Of a stretch of 64,000 nucleotides of DNA, positions 36,349 through 45,796 are shown piece after piece. Both the position numbers and the translations under genes were made by a program. Within the stretch, counting starts at the first letter, position 1, and each line of letters begins with the position of its first letter. The stretch is taken from NCBI RefSeq assembly GCF_000282315.2, contig NZ_AKJN02000008.1, positions 434,001-498,000 of the forward strand, in the 5' to 3' direction. This DNA comes from Pseudomonas sp. GM41(2012). GTDB taxonomy: Bacteria; Pseudomonadota; Gammaproteobacteria; Pseudomonadales; Pseudomonadaceae. Under the pieces are notes generated by a model. The model ran no database searches, was not told the DNA's origin, and worked only from the letters and a program-made list of their open reading frames with translations.

Positions 36349-37360
36349 TAACCGAGCCGTTGCCGCCAAACTGTCCAAGGTCGACAAAGCCGCGATTCTG
36401 CTGCTGTCCCTGGGTTCGACCGACGCCGCCCAAGTGCTGCGCCACATGGGGCCTAAAGAGGTCCAGCGTGTGGGTGTGGCCATGGCCCAGATGGGTAATG
36501 TGCACCGCGAGCAGGTCGAGCAGGTGATGAGCGAGTTCGTCGATATCGTCGGCGACCAGACCAGCCTCGGCGTCGGCTCCGATGACTACGTGCGCAAAAT
36601 GCTCACGCAGGCCCTGGGCGAAGACAAGGCCAACGGCCTGATCGACCGGATCCTGCTGGGCGGCAACACCAGTGGCCTCGACAGCCTGAAGTGGATGGAA
36701 CCGCGCGCCGTCGCCGACGTGATCCGTTACGAGCACCCGCAGATCCAGGCGATCGTGGTGGCGTATCTCGATCCGGACCAGGCCGGCGAAGTACTCGGCA
36801 ATTTCGACCACAAGGTGCGTCTGGACATCATTCTGCGGGTCTCCTCGCTGAATACCGTGCAGCCTGCGGCCCTGAAAGAACTCAACCAGATTCTCGAGAA
36901 GCAGTTCTCCGGCAACTCGAATGCCTCGCGCACCACCTTGGGTGGCATCAAGCGCGCGGCAGATATCATGAACTTCCTCGACAGCTCGATCGAAGGTCAG
37001 CTGATGGACTCGATCCGCGAAGTCGACGAAGACCTGTCCGGTCAGATCGAAGACCTCATGTTCGTGTTCAACAACCTGTCCGATGTCGACGATCGCGGTA
37101 TTCAAGCGTTGCTGCGCGAAGTGTCCTCCGACGTGCTGGTGCTGGCCCTCAAGGGTTCGGACGAAGGCGTCAAAGAGAAGATCTTCAAGAACATGTCCAA
37201 ACGGGCGGCCGAACTGTTGCGCGACGACCTCGAGGCCAAAGGCCCGGTGCGTGTCAGCGACGTGGAAACCGCGCAGAAAGAAATCCTCACCATTGCCCGC
37301 CGTATGGCCGAAGCCGGAGAAATCGTTCTCGGCGGGAAGGGCGGCGAAGAGATGATCTAA
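36341..37360 (+). CDS. fliG: Flagellar motor switch protein FliG
   Basis: C-ring protein that contacts MotA-type stators and generates torque. All 339 residues fit the family: an N-terminal FliF-binding domain ('LSKVDKAAILLLSLGSTDAAQVLRHMGPKEVQ'), the middle EHPQ motif ('YEHPQIQAIVVAYLD') and the C-terminal torque helix with charged residues ('DVLVLALKGSDEGVKEKIFKNMSKRAAELLRDDLEAKGPVR'). Confidence 0.97.
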   Translation: MSDNRAVAAKLSKVDKAAILLLSLGSTDAAQVLRHMGPKEVQRVGVAMAQMGNVHREQVEQVMSEFVDIVGDQTSLGVGSDDYVRKMLTQALGEDKANGLIDRILLGGNTSGLDSLKWMEPRAVADVIRYEHPQIQAIVVAYLDPDQAGEVLGNFDHKVRLDIILRVSSLNTVQPAALKELNQILEKQFSGNSNASRTTLGGIKRAADIMNFLDSSIEGQLMDSIREVDEDLSGQIEDLMFVFNNLSDVDDRGIQALLREVSSDVLVLALKGSDEGVKEKIFKNMSKRAAELLRDDLEAKGPVRVSDVETAQKEILTIARRMAEAGEIVLGGKGGEEMI

Positions 37361-37367
37361 GGTCACT

Positions 37368-38177
37368 ATGTCGTCCAAACATGATGAGTCCAACACCGAC
37401 CTGATCCGCGGCAAGGACGTCGATGGTTTCGACGTCTGGTCGCTGCCCAGTTTCGATCCGTTCGTGCCGGAACCCGAGCCGGAACCTGAGCCCGAGCCGC
37501 CGGAAATGGAAGAAGTGCCGCTGGAAGAAGTCCAGCCACTGACCCTCGAAGAACTCGAAAGCATTCGCCAAGAGGCCTACAACGAAGGCTTCGCCACGGG
37601 CGAGAAAGAAGGTTTCCACAGCACCACACTCAAGGTCCGCCAGGAAGCCGAGGTGGCCCTGGCCGCCAAGATTGCCGCTCTGGAGCAATTGATGGGGCAT
37701 TTGTTCGAGCCTATCGCCGAGCAGGACACCCTGATCGAAAAGTCCCTGGTCGACCTCGTGCAGCACATCACCAAACAGGTGATTCAGCGCGAACTGGCCA
37801 TCGACTCGACGCAAATCGAACACGTCATGCGTGAAGCCCTCAAGCTCTTGCCGCTGGGCGTGGGCAATGTGCGGCTGTACATCAATCCGCAAGATTTCGA
37901 ACAGGTCAAAGCCCTGCGCGAACGCCATGAAGAAACCTGGCGCATCGTCGAGGACGAGGCATTGTTGCCCGGCGGTTGCCGGGTCGAGACTGAACACAGT
38001 CGCATCGATGCCACGGTCGAAACCCGCGTTGCACGGGTCATGGACAAGCTCTTCGATCAGATGCACGAACAGGCCTTGCACCCGGCCGAGCCGGATCTGA
38101 GCCTGGAACTGCCGATCAGCGACAAGCCAGCGGTCGTGCCGGTCGAACCTGAACCGGACGTTCCCGATGCGCCTTGA
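37368..38177 (+). CDS. fliH: Flagellar assembly protein FliH
   Basis: Regulator and docking partner of the export ATPase FliI. The 269-residue protein has a Pro/Glu-rich N-terminus (near '[15 protein letters not shown]'), a GxxxG-like helix ('[16 protein letters not shown]') and a C-terminal domain ('LALAVGNVR'-type: '[21 protein letters not shown]'). It lies between fliG and fliI, with an 11-base overlap into fliI. Confidence 0.93.
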   Translation: MSSKHDESNTDLIRGKDVDGFDVWSLPSFDPFVPEPEPEPEPEPPEMEEVPLEEVQPLTLEELESIRQEAYNEGFATGEKEGFHSTTLKVRQEAEVALAAKIAALEQLMGHLFEPIAEQDTLIEKSLVDLVQHITKQVIQRELAIDSTQIEHVMREALKLLPLGVGNVRLYINPQDFEQVKALRERHEETWRIVEDEALLPGGCRVETEHSRIDATVETRVARVMDKLFDQMHEQALHPAEPDLSLELPISDKPAVVPVEPEPDVPDAP

Positions 38178-39525
38178 TCGCACCAGCTTCGCCAAGCGCC
38201 TCGGCAGCTACGCCGAGGCCACGGAGCTTGCAGGCGCGCCGATCCTTGAAGGCCGCTTGCTGCGCATGGTCGGCCTGACCCTCGAAGCCGAGGGCTTGCG
38301 CGCCGCCATGGGCAGCCGCTGCATGGTCATCAACGACGACAGTTATCACCCGGTGCAGGTCGAAGCCGAAGTCATGGGCTTCTCCGGCAGCAAGGTGTTT
38401 CTGATGCCGGTCGGCAGTGTTGCCGGCATCGCTCCCGGTGCCCGCGTGGTTCCTCTGGCCGATACCGGCCGTCTGCCGATGGGCATGAGCATGCTCGGGC
38501 GGGTGCTCGATGGCGCCGGTCGCGCGCTGGACGGCAAGGGCGGGATGAAGGCCGAAGACTGGGTGCCGATGGACGGCCCGACCATCAACCCGCTCAAGCG
38601 CGAACCGATCAGCGAGCCGCTGGACGTGGGCATTCGCAGCATCAACGGTTTGTTGACGGTCGGTCGCGGTCAGCGTCTGGGCCTGTTCGCCGGTACTGGC
38701 GTGGGCAAGAGTGTGCTGTTGGGCATGATGACCCGCTTCACCGAGGCCGACATCATCGTCGTCGGGCTGATCGGTGAGCGGGGTCGTGAAGTTAAAGAAT
38801 TCATCGAGCACATCCTCGGTGAAGAAGGCCTCAAGCGTTCGGTCGTGGTGGCGTCCCCGGCGGACGATGCGCCGCTGATGCGTCTGCGCGCGGCGATGTA
38901 CTGCACGCGAATCGCCGAGTATTTCCGCGACAAGGGCAAGAACGTCCTGTTGCTGATGGACTCCCTGACCCGTTTCGCCCAGGCCCAGCGGGAAATCGCC
39001 CTGGCCATCGGCGAGCCGCCAGCGACCAAGGGCTATCCGCCATCGGTGTTCGCCAAACTGCCGAAACTGGTGGAGCGGGCCGGTAATGCCGAGAAGGGCG
39101 GCGGCTCAATCACCGCGTTCTACACCGTACTGTCCGAAGGCGATGATCAGCAGGACCCGATTGCCGACGCCGCGCGAGGCGTGCTCGACGGGCACATCGT
39201 GCTGTCCCGGCGCCTGGCCGAGGAAGGTCATTACCCGGCCATCGATATCGAAGCGTCCATCAGCCGGGTCATGCCGTCGGTGGTTACGCCGGAACACATG
39301 ATGCGCGCCCAGTATTTCAAGCAGCTGTGGTCGCGTTATCAACAGAGTCGAGACCTGATCAGTGTCGGTGCCTACGTCGCCGGTGGTGATCGGGAAACCG
39401 ACCTGGCGATCTCCCTGCAACCGCAGTTGGTGAAATACCTGCGCCAGGGCCTGAACGACAGCATCGGCCTGGGCGAAAGCGAAGCCTATCTCGGCACGAT
39501 TTTCGCTCCCGCGGCCGGCGGCTAA
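38167..39525 (+). CDS. fliI: Flagellum-specific ATPase FliI
   Basis: Type III export ATPase of 452 residues, related to the F1 beta subunit. Walker A is '[17 protein letters not shown]' (about residue 178), Walker B '[27 protein letters not shown]', and '[36 protein letters not shown]' is the family signature. It energises export-substrate delivery with FliH and FliJ. Confidence 0.97.
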   Translation: MRLDRTSFAKRLGSYAEATELAGAPILEGRLLRMVGLTLEAEGLRAAMGSRCMVINDDSYHPVQVEAEVMGFSGSKVFLMPVGSVAGIAPGARVVPLADTGRLPMGMSMLGRVLDGAGRALDGKGGMKAEDWVPMDGPTINPLKREPISEPLDVGIRSINGLLTVGRGQRLGLFAGTGVGKSVLLGMMTRFTEADIIVVGLIGERGREVKEFIEHILGEEGLKRSVVVASPADDAPLMRLRAAMYCTRIAEYFRDKGKNVLLLMDSLTRFAQAQREIALAIGEPPATKGYPPSVFAKLPKLVERAGNAEKGGGSITAFYTVLSEGDDQQDPIADAARGVLDGHIVLSRRLAEEGHYPAIDIEASISRVMPSVVTPEHMMRAQYFKQLWSRYQQSRDLISVGAYVAGGDRETDLAISLQPQLVKYLRQGLNDSIGLGESEAYLGTIFAPAAGG

Positions 39526-39531
39526 CCGGCC

Positions 39532-39981
39532 ATGGCCCAGAGCCGAGCCTCGCGCCTGGCCCCCGTGGTCGAAATGGCCGAAAAGGCCGAGAAAACCGCG
39601 GTCCTGCGTCTGGGGCACTTTCAGGGGCAAGTCCGTCTGGCGGAAAGCAAACTCGCCGACCTCGAAGCCTTTCGTCTCGATTACCAGGAGCAATGGATCG
39701 TGCGCGGCAGCAGTGGCGTGTCGGGCCAATGGCTGCTGGGTTATCAAGGCTTTCTGGCGCAACTGGGGACCGCCATCGACCAGCAGCGACAAAGCCTGGT
39801 ATGGCATCAAAACAACCTGAACAAGGCGCGGGAGTCCTGGCAGCAGGCGTTTGCCCGGGTCGAAGGCTTGCGCAAACTGGTGTTGCGCTACATGGATGAG
39901 GCGCGGCGGCTGGAAGACCGGCGTGAGCAAAAGCTGCTGGATGAGTTGTCCCAGCGGTTGCCGCGCGAAAATCCGTATTGA
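39532..39981 (+). CDS. fliJ: Flagellar export protein FliJ
   Basis: A 149-residue long coiled-coil protein that works with FliI and FlhA as a general export chaperone. The sequence is Arg/Gln/Leu-rich and helical (VVEMAEKAEKTAVLRLGHFQ, 'QLGTAIDQQRQSLVWHQNNL'), with 'ARESWQQAFARVEGLRKLV'. Position directly after fliI confirms the call. Confidence 0.92.
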   Translation: MAQSRASRLAPVVEMAEKAEKTAVLRLGHFQGQVRLAESKLADLEAFRLDYQEQWIVRGSSGVSGQWLLGYQGFLAQLGTAIDQQRQSLVWHQNNLNKARESWQQAFARVEGLRKLVLRYMDEARRLEDRREQKLLDELSQRLPRENPY

Positions 39982-39993
39982 GTGGTGCCTTCG

Positions 39994-40075
39994 AAAAGAT
40001 CGCAGCCTTCGGCAGCTCCTACAGACCGGGTTTACACGCGGCCCCTGTAGGAGCTGCCGAAGGCTGCGATCTTTT
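39994..40075 (+). repeat. Long inverted repeat (second REP-like family) after fliJ
   Basis: Perfect 31-bp arms (39994-40024, 40045-40075) around a 20-base loop, with core GCAGCCTTCGGCAGCTCCTA. It differs from the GCGAGCAAGC-type REPs elsewhere in the window and ends in a short T-run, so it may also terminate the fliEFGHIJ transcript. Confidence 0.9.
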
Positions 40076-40147
40076 GATCTTGCTCCAGCCTCAGCCAAGT
40101 GCTAAACCTTGTACACGTACGTTCACCAATGACAAGGAAGCCGTTAA

Positions 40148-40453
40148 ATGCCAGTTGTTACAGAAGTCTCCCAAGATGGGCAAAAGCTGACGATATCGGT
40201 CAAGGGACGTTTCGATTTCGCAAAGCATCAGGAATTTCGTGAATCCTACGAAAATCTTCAGCCAAAACCCGAATCCTTCGAAGTGGATCTGAAAGACGCC
40301 ACCTACCTCGACAGCTCAGCGCTCGGCATGCTGTTGCTATTGCGTGATCACGCGGGCGGCGAGAATGCCGAGATCACGTTGACCAACGCTAATGCAGATG
40401 TGCGCAAGATTCTCGCCATCTCCAACTTCGAACAAATCTTCGACGTGGCGTGA
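40148..40453 (+). CDS. hsbA: Anti-anti-sigma factor (STAS domain) HsbA
   Basis: A 101-residue single STAS-domain protein with the phosphorylatable serine in 'ATYLDSSALGMLLLLRDHAG'. In P. aeruginosa HsbA is dephosphorylated or phosphorylated by HsbR and then binds FlgM or HsbD to choose between swimming and biofilm. Here it overlaps the hsbR gene by 4 bases, and hptB follows, the same trio as PA3345-3347. AAGGAAG precedes ATG 40148. Confidence 0.9.
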   Translation: MPVVTEVSQDGQKLTISVKGRFDFAKHQEFRESYENLQPKPESFEVDLKDATYLDSSALGMLLLLRDHAGGENAEITLTNANADVRKILAISNFEQIFDVA

Positions 40454-42165
40454 CCGCCATGCAGGCCTTGTTCGAACCGCTGACGATCCTGATCGCCGAA
40501 GACAGTGCGGCCGATCGCATGCTGCTGTCGACCATCGTTCGTCGCCAGGGGCATGAGGTGCTGACCGCCGCCAACGGTGCCGAAGCCGTTAAAGCGTTTC
40601 GCCAGCAACGACCGCAACTGGTGCTCATGGACGCGATGATGCCGGTGATGGACGGTTTTGAGGCGGCGCGGCAAATCAAGGTATTGGCAGGGGAAACCCT
40701 GGTGCCGATCATCTTCCTCACCTCGCTGACCGAAAGCGAAGCGCTGGCCCGTTGTCTGGAGGCCGGGGGCGACGACTTTCTGGCAAAGCCCTACAACCAG
40801 GTGATCCTCGCCGCCAAGATCAAGGCGATGGACCGCTTGCGACGATTGCAGGCCACGGTGTTGCAACAGCGCGACCAGATCGCCAGGCACCACGAGTACC
40901 TGCTCAACGAGCAGCGCGTCGCCAAGGCCGTGTTCGACAAGGTGGCCCACTCCGGCTGCCTGAATGCACCGAATATTCGCTACCTGCAATCGCCCTATGC
41001 GTTGTTCAACGGCGATCTGCTGCTGGCCGCATTTACCCCCGCGGGCGACATGCACGTGCTGCTCGGTGATTTTACCGGTCACGGTTTGCCGGCCGCGGTC
41101 GGTGCCATGCCCTTGGCCGAAGTTTTCTATGGCATGACCGCCAAGGGTTACGGCCTGTCCGAAACCCTGCGCGAGATGAATGCCAAGCTCAAGCGCATCC
41201 TGCCGGTGGACATGTTCTGTTGTGCAACGATGCTGTGCCTGAGTTTTCAGCGACGCTCGGTGGAGGTCTGGAACGGCGGAATGCCGGACGGTTACTTGCA
41301 CAGCATCGCCAGCGGTGAGCGAACGCCACTGACGGCTCGGCATTTGCCGCTCGGCGTGCTGAGCCCGCAATCCTTTGTTGACCGCACCGAGGTGTTTCCG
41401 ATGGCGGTCGGGGATCGGGTCTTCCTGTTGTCCGACGGGGTGATTGATACCTGCGATGCCAACGAACAGTTGTTTGGTGTGGAGCGATTGCAGCAGGTGT
41501 TTGCGGCCAATCGTCAGCCTGATGAGCTGTTCGAAGAGATCGAACAGGCGTTGCGGGACTTTCGCGGCGAGGCCCGTGATGACGTGAGCATGGTCGAGGT
41601 CAGTCTGCTGGAGGCCGCACAACTGAGCCCGCCGGCGCTGGTGTATTCCGACAGTGGTCAGTCCTGCCCGCTGGACTGGTCAGTGAGTTTCGAATTTCGT
41701 GCCGCCACGCTCAAACGCTTCAATCCGCTGCCGTATCTTCTGCAATTGCTGCTTGAAGTCCACGGTCTGCGGGCTCAGAGCGGGGCGCTCTACAGTGTTT
41801 TGGCTGAACTGTATTCCAATGCCCTGGAGCATGGGGTGCTGGGGCTGGATTCGGCGCTCAAGCGCGATGCCTCGGGTTTTACCCGCTACTATCAACAGCG
41901 CAATACCCGCCTGGACGAGTTGCAGGATGGCTTCGTGCGGGTGCATTTGCAGGTGACACCCAAGGGCGAGGGCGGGTGCCTGATTGTTCGGGTTGAAGAC
42001 AGTGGCAAGGGTTTCGATGTCGCGCGGGTGATGGAGCGGCCCGCTGATGGCGTCCGTCTGTCGGGACGTGGCGTCAGTCTGATCCGTCAGCTGGGCCGCA
42101 ATGCGAGTTGGTCTGACAATGGTCGAAGTGCCCGCGTGGAGTTTTTCTGGGAGGCTCTGGCATAA
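40450..42165 (+). CDS. hsbR: Response regulator with PP2C phosphatase and anti-sigma kinase domains, HsbR
   Basis: A 571-residue three-domain regulator. Residues about 10-130 are a receiver ('ILIAEDSAADRMLL', phospho-Asp in 'LVLMDAMMPVMDG'); a linker helix follows; about 190-390 are an SpoIIE/PP2C phosphatase ('LLGDFTGHGLPAAVGAMPLAEVF', 'VFLLSDGVIDTCD'); about 430-571 are an HATPase anti-sigma kinase ('LYSNALEHGVLGL', 'VEDSGKGFDVARV', 'GRGVSLIRQL'). It receives phosphate from HptB and sets the phosphorylation of HsbA. GTG 40450 is used; ATG 40459 is equally possible. Confidence 0.92.
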   Translation: MTAMQALFEPLTILIAEDSAADRMLLSTIVRRQGHEVLTAANGAEAVKAFRQQRPQLVLMDAMMPVMDGFEAARQIKVLAGETLVPIIFLTSLTESEALARCLEAGGDDFLAKPYNQVILAAKIKAMDRLRRLQATVLQQRDQIARHHEYLLNEQRVAKAVFDKVAHSGCLNAPNIRYLQSPYALFNGDLLLAAFTPAGDMHVLLGDFTGHGLPAAVGAMPLAEVFYGMTAKGYGLSETLREMNAKLKRILPVDMFCCATMLCLSFQRRSVEVWNGGMPDGYLHSIASGERTPLTARHLPLGVLSPQSFVDRTEVFPMAVGDRVFLLSDGVIDTCDANEQLFGVERLQQVFAANRQPDELFEEIEQALRDFRGEARDDVSMVEVSLLEAAQLSPPALVYSDSGQSCPLDWSVSFEFRAATLKRFNPLPYLLQLLLEVHGLRAQSGALYSVLAELYSNALEHGVLGLDSALKRDASGFTRYYQQRNTRLDELQDGFVRVHLQVTPKGEGGCLIVRVEDSGKGFDVARVMERPADGVRLSGRGVSLIRQLGRNASWSDNGRSARVEFFWEALA

Positions 42166-42195
42166 TCCACGCATTCTTGATCAAGGAGTGAGCAA

Positions 42196-42564
42196 GTGGC
42201 TGACACACACCTGGACCGCGACGTCTTGAACGCGTTGCAAGAGGTCATGGAGGATGAGTATCCGATGTTACTGGATACCTTTCTCGCCGATTCCGAAGAG
42301 CGTTTACGCATCTTGCGAAAGGCTGAAGATGCCGCGCAACTCATGAATGCTGCCCATAGCTTCAAGGGCAGCAGCAGCAACATGGGCGCCATTCGCCTGG
42401 CTGAGTTGTGCCATGAGCTGGAGGAGCGCGCCAAGCAAAATAGCCTCGCTGGCGTCGAAAAGCTGATCGGGGAAATTGACGGCGAATTCGCCATCGTCCG
42501 ACCTCTGTATGAGGCGGAGCGTCAGCGTTCCCTTTCTGCCAAAGAGACCGTCCGGCGCTTTTAG
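42196..42564 (+). CDS. hptB: Histidine phosphotransfer protein HptB
   Basis: A 122-residue HPt protein with the phospho-His54 in 'AAHSFKGSSSNMGAIRLAEL'. In P. aeruginosa it passes phosphate from hybrid kinases (PA1611, ErcS', SagS and others) to HsbR. GTG start with AAGGAG 7 bases upstream. It is the last gene before the fliK promoter. Confidence 0.92.
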   Translation: MADTHLDRDVLNALQEVMEDEYPMLLDTFLADSEERLRILRKAEDAAQLMNAAHSFKGSSSNMGAIRLAELCHELEERAKQNSLAGVEKLIGEIDGEFAIVRPLYEAERQRSLSAKETVRRF

Positions 42565-42581
42565 CGCCTGTCACTCAAATC

Positions 42582-42597
42582 TGGCGCGACCTTTGCA
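42582..42597 (+). promoter_or_regulatory. Sigma54 promoter of fliK
   Basis: TGGCGCG-N4-TTGCA with GG (42583-42584) and GC (42595-42596) 10 bases apart, 51 bases before fliK. Confidence 0.82.
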
Positions 42598-42647
42598 CTA
42601 ATCTCAGTCAACTGTACCTACGATCCCAGTGCAGCGGAGACCGTTCC

Positions 42648-44009
42648 ATGCCCGTTACCCCCAATATGCTTCTTCAGGCCGCCGCGCAGGCCAAGACTCA
42701 AGCCGCTTCCGCCAATACACCGGCGCTGGCCGCAGAGCCTGGGGACAAGGCATCCAGCTTCGCTCAGGTCTACGCCAATCAAGCCCGGAACAAACCCTCT
42801 GCGGTGGGTGATGGATCGGCCAGCCCGGTACGCGATAAAGCGCCGGACAGCTCCGATAAAAAGGACGTCAGCAACGACGAGTCTGCCGCCCCGGAACCTG
42901 CGGTTGCCGATAGCGGCAAATCCTTGCCTGCCGATAAACCGGCGCAGGCTGACGACGAGGTCGCCAGCGATGACGGGTCGGATACTGCGCAGACGCCGGT
43001 TGCCGATGCCGCGCCCGTTGACCCGACGCTGGATCCTGCGTTGATGCAGGCAGTACAACCTGCGGTGCCAGCACCGGTCCCGGCAGCGCCGCTCGTTGTA
43101 GTCACCCCGCAACCGCAGGTCGAGGCGGCCGTGACGGCGGCAACGACTCCGGTCGTTGCAAGCCCTGACACCGATTTCGATCCCGAAGCCGATCCTCTCG
43201 ATTCATTGCCCGCCGTGCGTATGGCCATGGAGCAGGGCGGCCATATTTCGGCGGCGAGTCAGGCCCAGCCCAAAGCGGCACCGACCTCCGCCCAGGCTCA
43301 GGCCGACGGCGAGTCCACCTCGGCGCAGAACTTCGCCGCCGGCATGGCGAGCATGCTCGATGTGCAAGCCGACAAGGACAGCACCGGCCAGGGCGGCGAC
43401 AAGGCCTTCAGTGGTCTTATCGATGACGGTCTCAAGGACCTGAAGTCCGCGAGCAGCGATACCCGGGTCGACGATTTCGCCAACCGTCTGGCGGCACTGA
43501 CCCAGGCGGCCACGCCGAAAACCGCGAACGCATTGCCGGTGAATCAACCGATCGCCATGCATCAGAGCGGCTGGACCGAAGAAGTGGTGAACCGGGTCAT
43601 GTACCTGTCCAGCGCCAATCTCAAGGCCGCCGACATCCAGTTGCAACCGGCCGAACTGGGGCGCCTGGACATTCGGGTGAACATGGTTCCGGATCAGCAG
43701 ACCCAAGTGACGTTCATGAGCGCCCATCCAAGTGTTCGCGAAGCGCTGGACGGGCAGATGCATCGCTTGCGTGACATGTTTGCGCAGCAGGGCATGGGCC
43801 AGGTCGATGTCAACGTGTCCGACCAGTCCCGTGGCTGGCAGGGCCAGGGGCAGGAACAGGCTCAACAGGGTCAAAGTCAGGGTGGGCGCACCAACGCCAG
43901 CGGTGGTCGTCTCGATTCCATGGACGAAGAGCTGGCACCAACAGCTGCCGAAGTAGCGGCCAGCACCACCAGCGTCATTGGCTCCAGCGCCGTCGATTAT
44001 TACGCCTGA
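42648..44009 (+). CDS. fliK: Flagellar hook-length control protein FliK
   Basis: Measures hook length and switches export specificity through FlhB. The 453-residue protein has a long, disordered Ala/Pro/Asp/Gln-rich N-terminal ruler region and a folded C-terminal Flg_hook domain at about 310-400 ('LSSANLKAADIQLQPAELGRLDIRVNMVPDQQTQVTFMSAHPSVREALDGQMHRLRDMF'). The tail is Gln/Gly-rich. It has its own sigma54 promoter and a large palindrome after it. Confidence 0.93.
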   Translation: MPVTPNMLLQAAAQAKTQAASANTPALAAEPGDKASSFAQVYANQARNKPSAVGDGSASPVRDKAPDSSDKKDVSNDESAAPEPAVADSGKSLPADKPAQADDEVASDDGSDTAQTPVADAAPVDPTLDPALMQAVQPAVPAPVPAAPLVVVTPQPQVEAAVTAATTPVVASPDTDFDPEADPLDSLPAVRMAMEQGGHISAASQAQPKAAPTSAQAQADGESTSAQNFAAGMASMLDVQADKDSTGQGGDKAFSGLIDDGLKDLKSASSDTRVDDFANRLAALTQAATPKTANALPVNQPIAMHQSGWTEEVVNRVMYLSSANLKAADIQLQPAELGRLDIRVNMVPDQQTQVTFMSAHPSVREALDGQMHRLRDMFAQQGMGQVDVNVSDQSRGWQGQGQEQAQQGQSQGGRTNASGGRLDSMDEELAPTAAEVAASTTSVIGSSAVDYYA

Positions 44010-44028
44010 TAGACCCCGACACCAATCC

Positions 44029-44120
44029 CTGTGGGAGCGAGCCTGCTCGCGATGAGGTCTGAACAGTCAACATCTTCATTGACTGTTCAGACCTCATCGC
44101 GAGCAGGCTCGCTCCCACAG
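44029..44120 (+). repeat. 42-bp perfect inverted repeat (REP-based) after fliK
   Basis: Arms 44029-44070 and 44079-44120 are perfect 42-base complements with an 8-base loop, far longer than a single REP. The outer half is the usual GGGAGCGAGCCTGCTCGCGA core; the inner half (around GAGGTCTGAACAGTCAA) is extra. It lies between fliK and the fliL promoter. Confidence 0.95.
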
Positions 44121-44179
44121 TGGATTTGCAGCGTTCTTCAAATTGCTATCAGTCCCACCCATCTTCCCTCAGACACTTC

Positions 44180-44195
44180 TGGCATAACACTTGCT
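44180..44195 (+). promoter_or_regulatory. Sigma54 promoter of the fliLMNOPQR-flhB operon
   Basis: TGGCATA-N4-TTGCT with GG (44181-44182) and GC (44193-44194) 10 bases apart, 51 bases before fliL. Confidence 0.82.
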
Positions 44196-44245
44196 CTTGC
44201 CTTGCCGTGCGACTGTGAAAACCCGAATAGTGACGGATTATTGGC

Positions 44246-44746
44246 ATGGCGAAGAGCGAAGCAGCAGTAAAAGACCCCGCAACCAAAGGCAAACTCAAGC
44301 TGATCATTGTGATCGTGGTGGCCCTGCTGCTGGCGATCGGTTTGTCCGTGGGAGCAACCTGGTTCTTCATGCACAGCGCTCAGAGCAAGCCTGCCGCCGC
44401 GGCTGAAACCGCCCCGGTCGGCAAGCAGCCAGCGATTTTCGAGCCCATGGCTCCAGCCTTCGTGGCCAACTACAACCAGAACGGCCGTCAGCGCTACATG
44501 CAGGTGAGCATCACCATGCTTGGTCGCAATCAGGCCGATCTGGACGCGCTCAAAGTCCACATGCCTGTCATCCGCAATAACCTGGTCATGCTGTTCTCCG
44601 GGCAGGACTTCGCCACCCTGGCGTCGCCGGTCGGCCAGGAAATGTTGCGTCAGAAAGCCACGGCCAGCGTCCAGGAAGTGGCGCAGAAAGAACTCGGCAA
44701 AGTGGTCATCGAACAGTTGCTTTTCACTAATTTCGTACTGCAGTAG
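44246..44746 (+). CDS. fliL: Flagellar basal body-associated protein FliL
   Basis: A 166-residue inner-membrane protein with one N-terminal transmembrane helix (about residues 17-42, LIIVIVVALLLAIGLSVGATWF) and a periplasmic domain ('FEPMAPAFVANYNQNGRQRYMQVSITML', 'MPVIRNNLVMLFSGQDFATL', 'LGKVVIEQLLFTNFVLQ'). It associates with stators and strengthens torque. Confidence 0.95.
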   Translation: MAKSEAAVKDPATKGKLKLIIVIVVALLLAIGLSVGATWFFMHSAQSKPAAAAETAPVGKQPAIFEPMAPAFVANYNQNGRQRYMQVSITMLGRNQADLDALKVHMPVIRNNLVMLFSGQDFATLASPVGQEMLRQKATASVQEVAQKELGKVVIEQLLFTNFVLQ

Positions 44747-44755
44747 GAACACGAC

Positions 44756-45724
44756 ATGGCCGTGCAGGACCTGCTGTCCCAGGATGAGATCGATGCGCTG
44801 TTGCATGGCGTCGACGATGGTCTGGTACAGACCGATACCGCTGCTGAACCCGGCAGTGTCAAAAGCTACGACCTGACCAGTCAGGATCGGATCGTCCGTG
44901 GACGCATGCCGACCCTGGAAATGATCAACGAGCGTTTCGCCCGTTACACCCGCATCAGCATGTTCAACATGCTGCGCCGCTCGGCGGACGTTGCCGTCGG
45001 TGGCGTGCAGGTAATGAAGTTCGGCGAATACGTGCACTCGCTGTACGTGCCGACCAGTCTCAACCTGGTCAAGATCAAACCGTTGCGCGGCACCGCGTTG
45101 TTCATCCTCGACGCCAAACTGGTGTTCAAACTGGTGGACAACTTCTTCGGTGGCGACGGCCGTCACGCGAAGATCGAAGGGCGTGAATTCACCCCCACCG
45201 AATTGCGTGTAGTGCGCATGGTGCTGGAGCAGGCCTTCGTCGATTTGAAAGAAGCCTGGCAGGCGATCATGGAAGTGAACTTCGAGTACATCAACTCGGA
45301 AGTGAACCCGGCCATGGCCAACATCGTCGGCCCGAGCGAAGCGATTGTGGTGTCGACGTTCCACATCGAACTCGATGGCGGTGGCGGCGACCTGCACGTG
45401 ACCATGCCGTACTCGATGATCGAACCTGTACGCGAAATGCTCGACGCCGGCTTCCAGTCGGACCTCGACGATCAGGACGAGCGCTGGGTCAACGCCTTGC
45501 GCCAGGACGTGCTGGACGTTGATGTACCGATTGGTGCCACGGTTGCCCGTCGCCAGTTGCGCCTGCGGGACATTTTGCACATGCAGCCGGGGGACATTAT
45601 CCCGGTCGAGATGCCAGACGAAATGATCATGCGCGCCAACGGCGTGCCTGCGTTCAAGGTCAAGATGGGGTCGCACAAAGGCAACCTCGCGTTGCAAGTG
45701 ATCGAGCCGATCGAGCGCCGCTGA
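44756..45724 (+). CDS. fliM: Flagellar motor switch protein FliM
   Basis: C-ring protein, 322 residues, that binds phospho-CheY at its N-terminal motif (LLSQDEIDALLHGVDDG). The middle CheC-like domain ('RYTRISMFNMLRRSADVAVGGVQVMKF') and the C-terminal FliN-like domain ('VPIGATVARRQLRLRDILHMQPGDIIPVEMPDEM') are complete. Confidence 0.97.
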   Translation: MAVQDLLSQDEIDALLHGVDDGLVQTDTAAEPGSVKSYDLTSQDRIVRGRMPTLEMINERFARYTRISMFNMLRRSADVAVGGVQVMKFGEYVHSLYVPTSLNLVKIKPLRGTALFILDAKLVFKLVDNFFGGDGRHAKIEGREFTPTELRVVRMVLEQAFVDLKEAWQAIMEVNFEYINSEVNPAMANIVGPSEAIVVSTFHIELDGGGGDLHVTMPYSMIEPVREMLDAGFQSDLDDQDERWVNALRQDVLDVDVPIGATVARRQLRLRDILHMQPGDIIPVEMPDEMIMRANGVPAFKVKMGSHKGNLALQVIEPIERR

Positions 45725-45796
45725 CCGGCGCTCCAAACCCCCTGTGCTTTTAACTGACGGCTCCTGATTGAAGGGATGCCCGCCGAGGACAAATTG

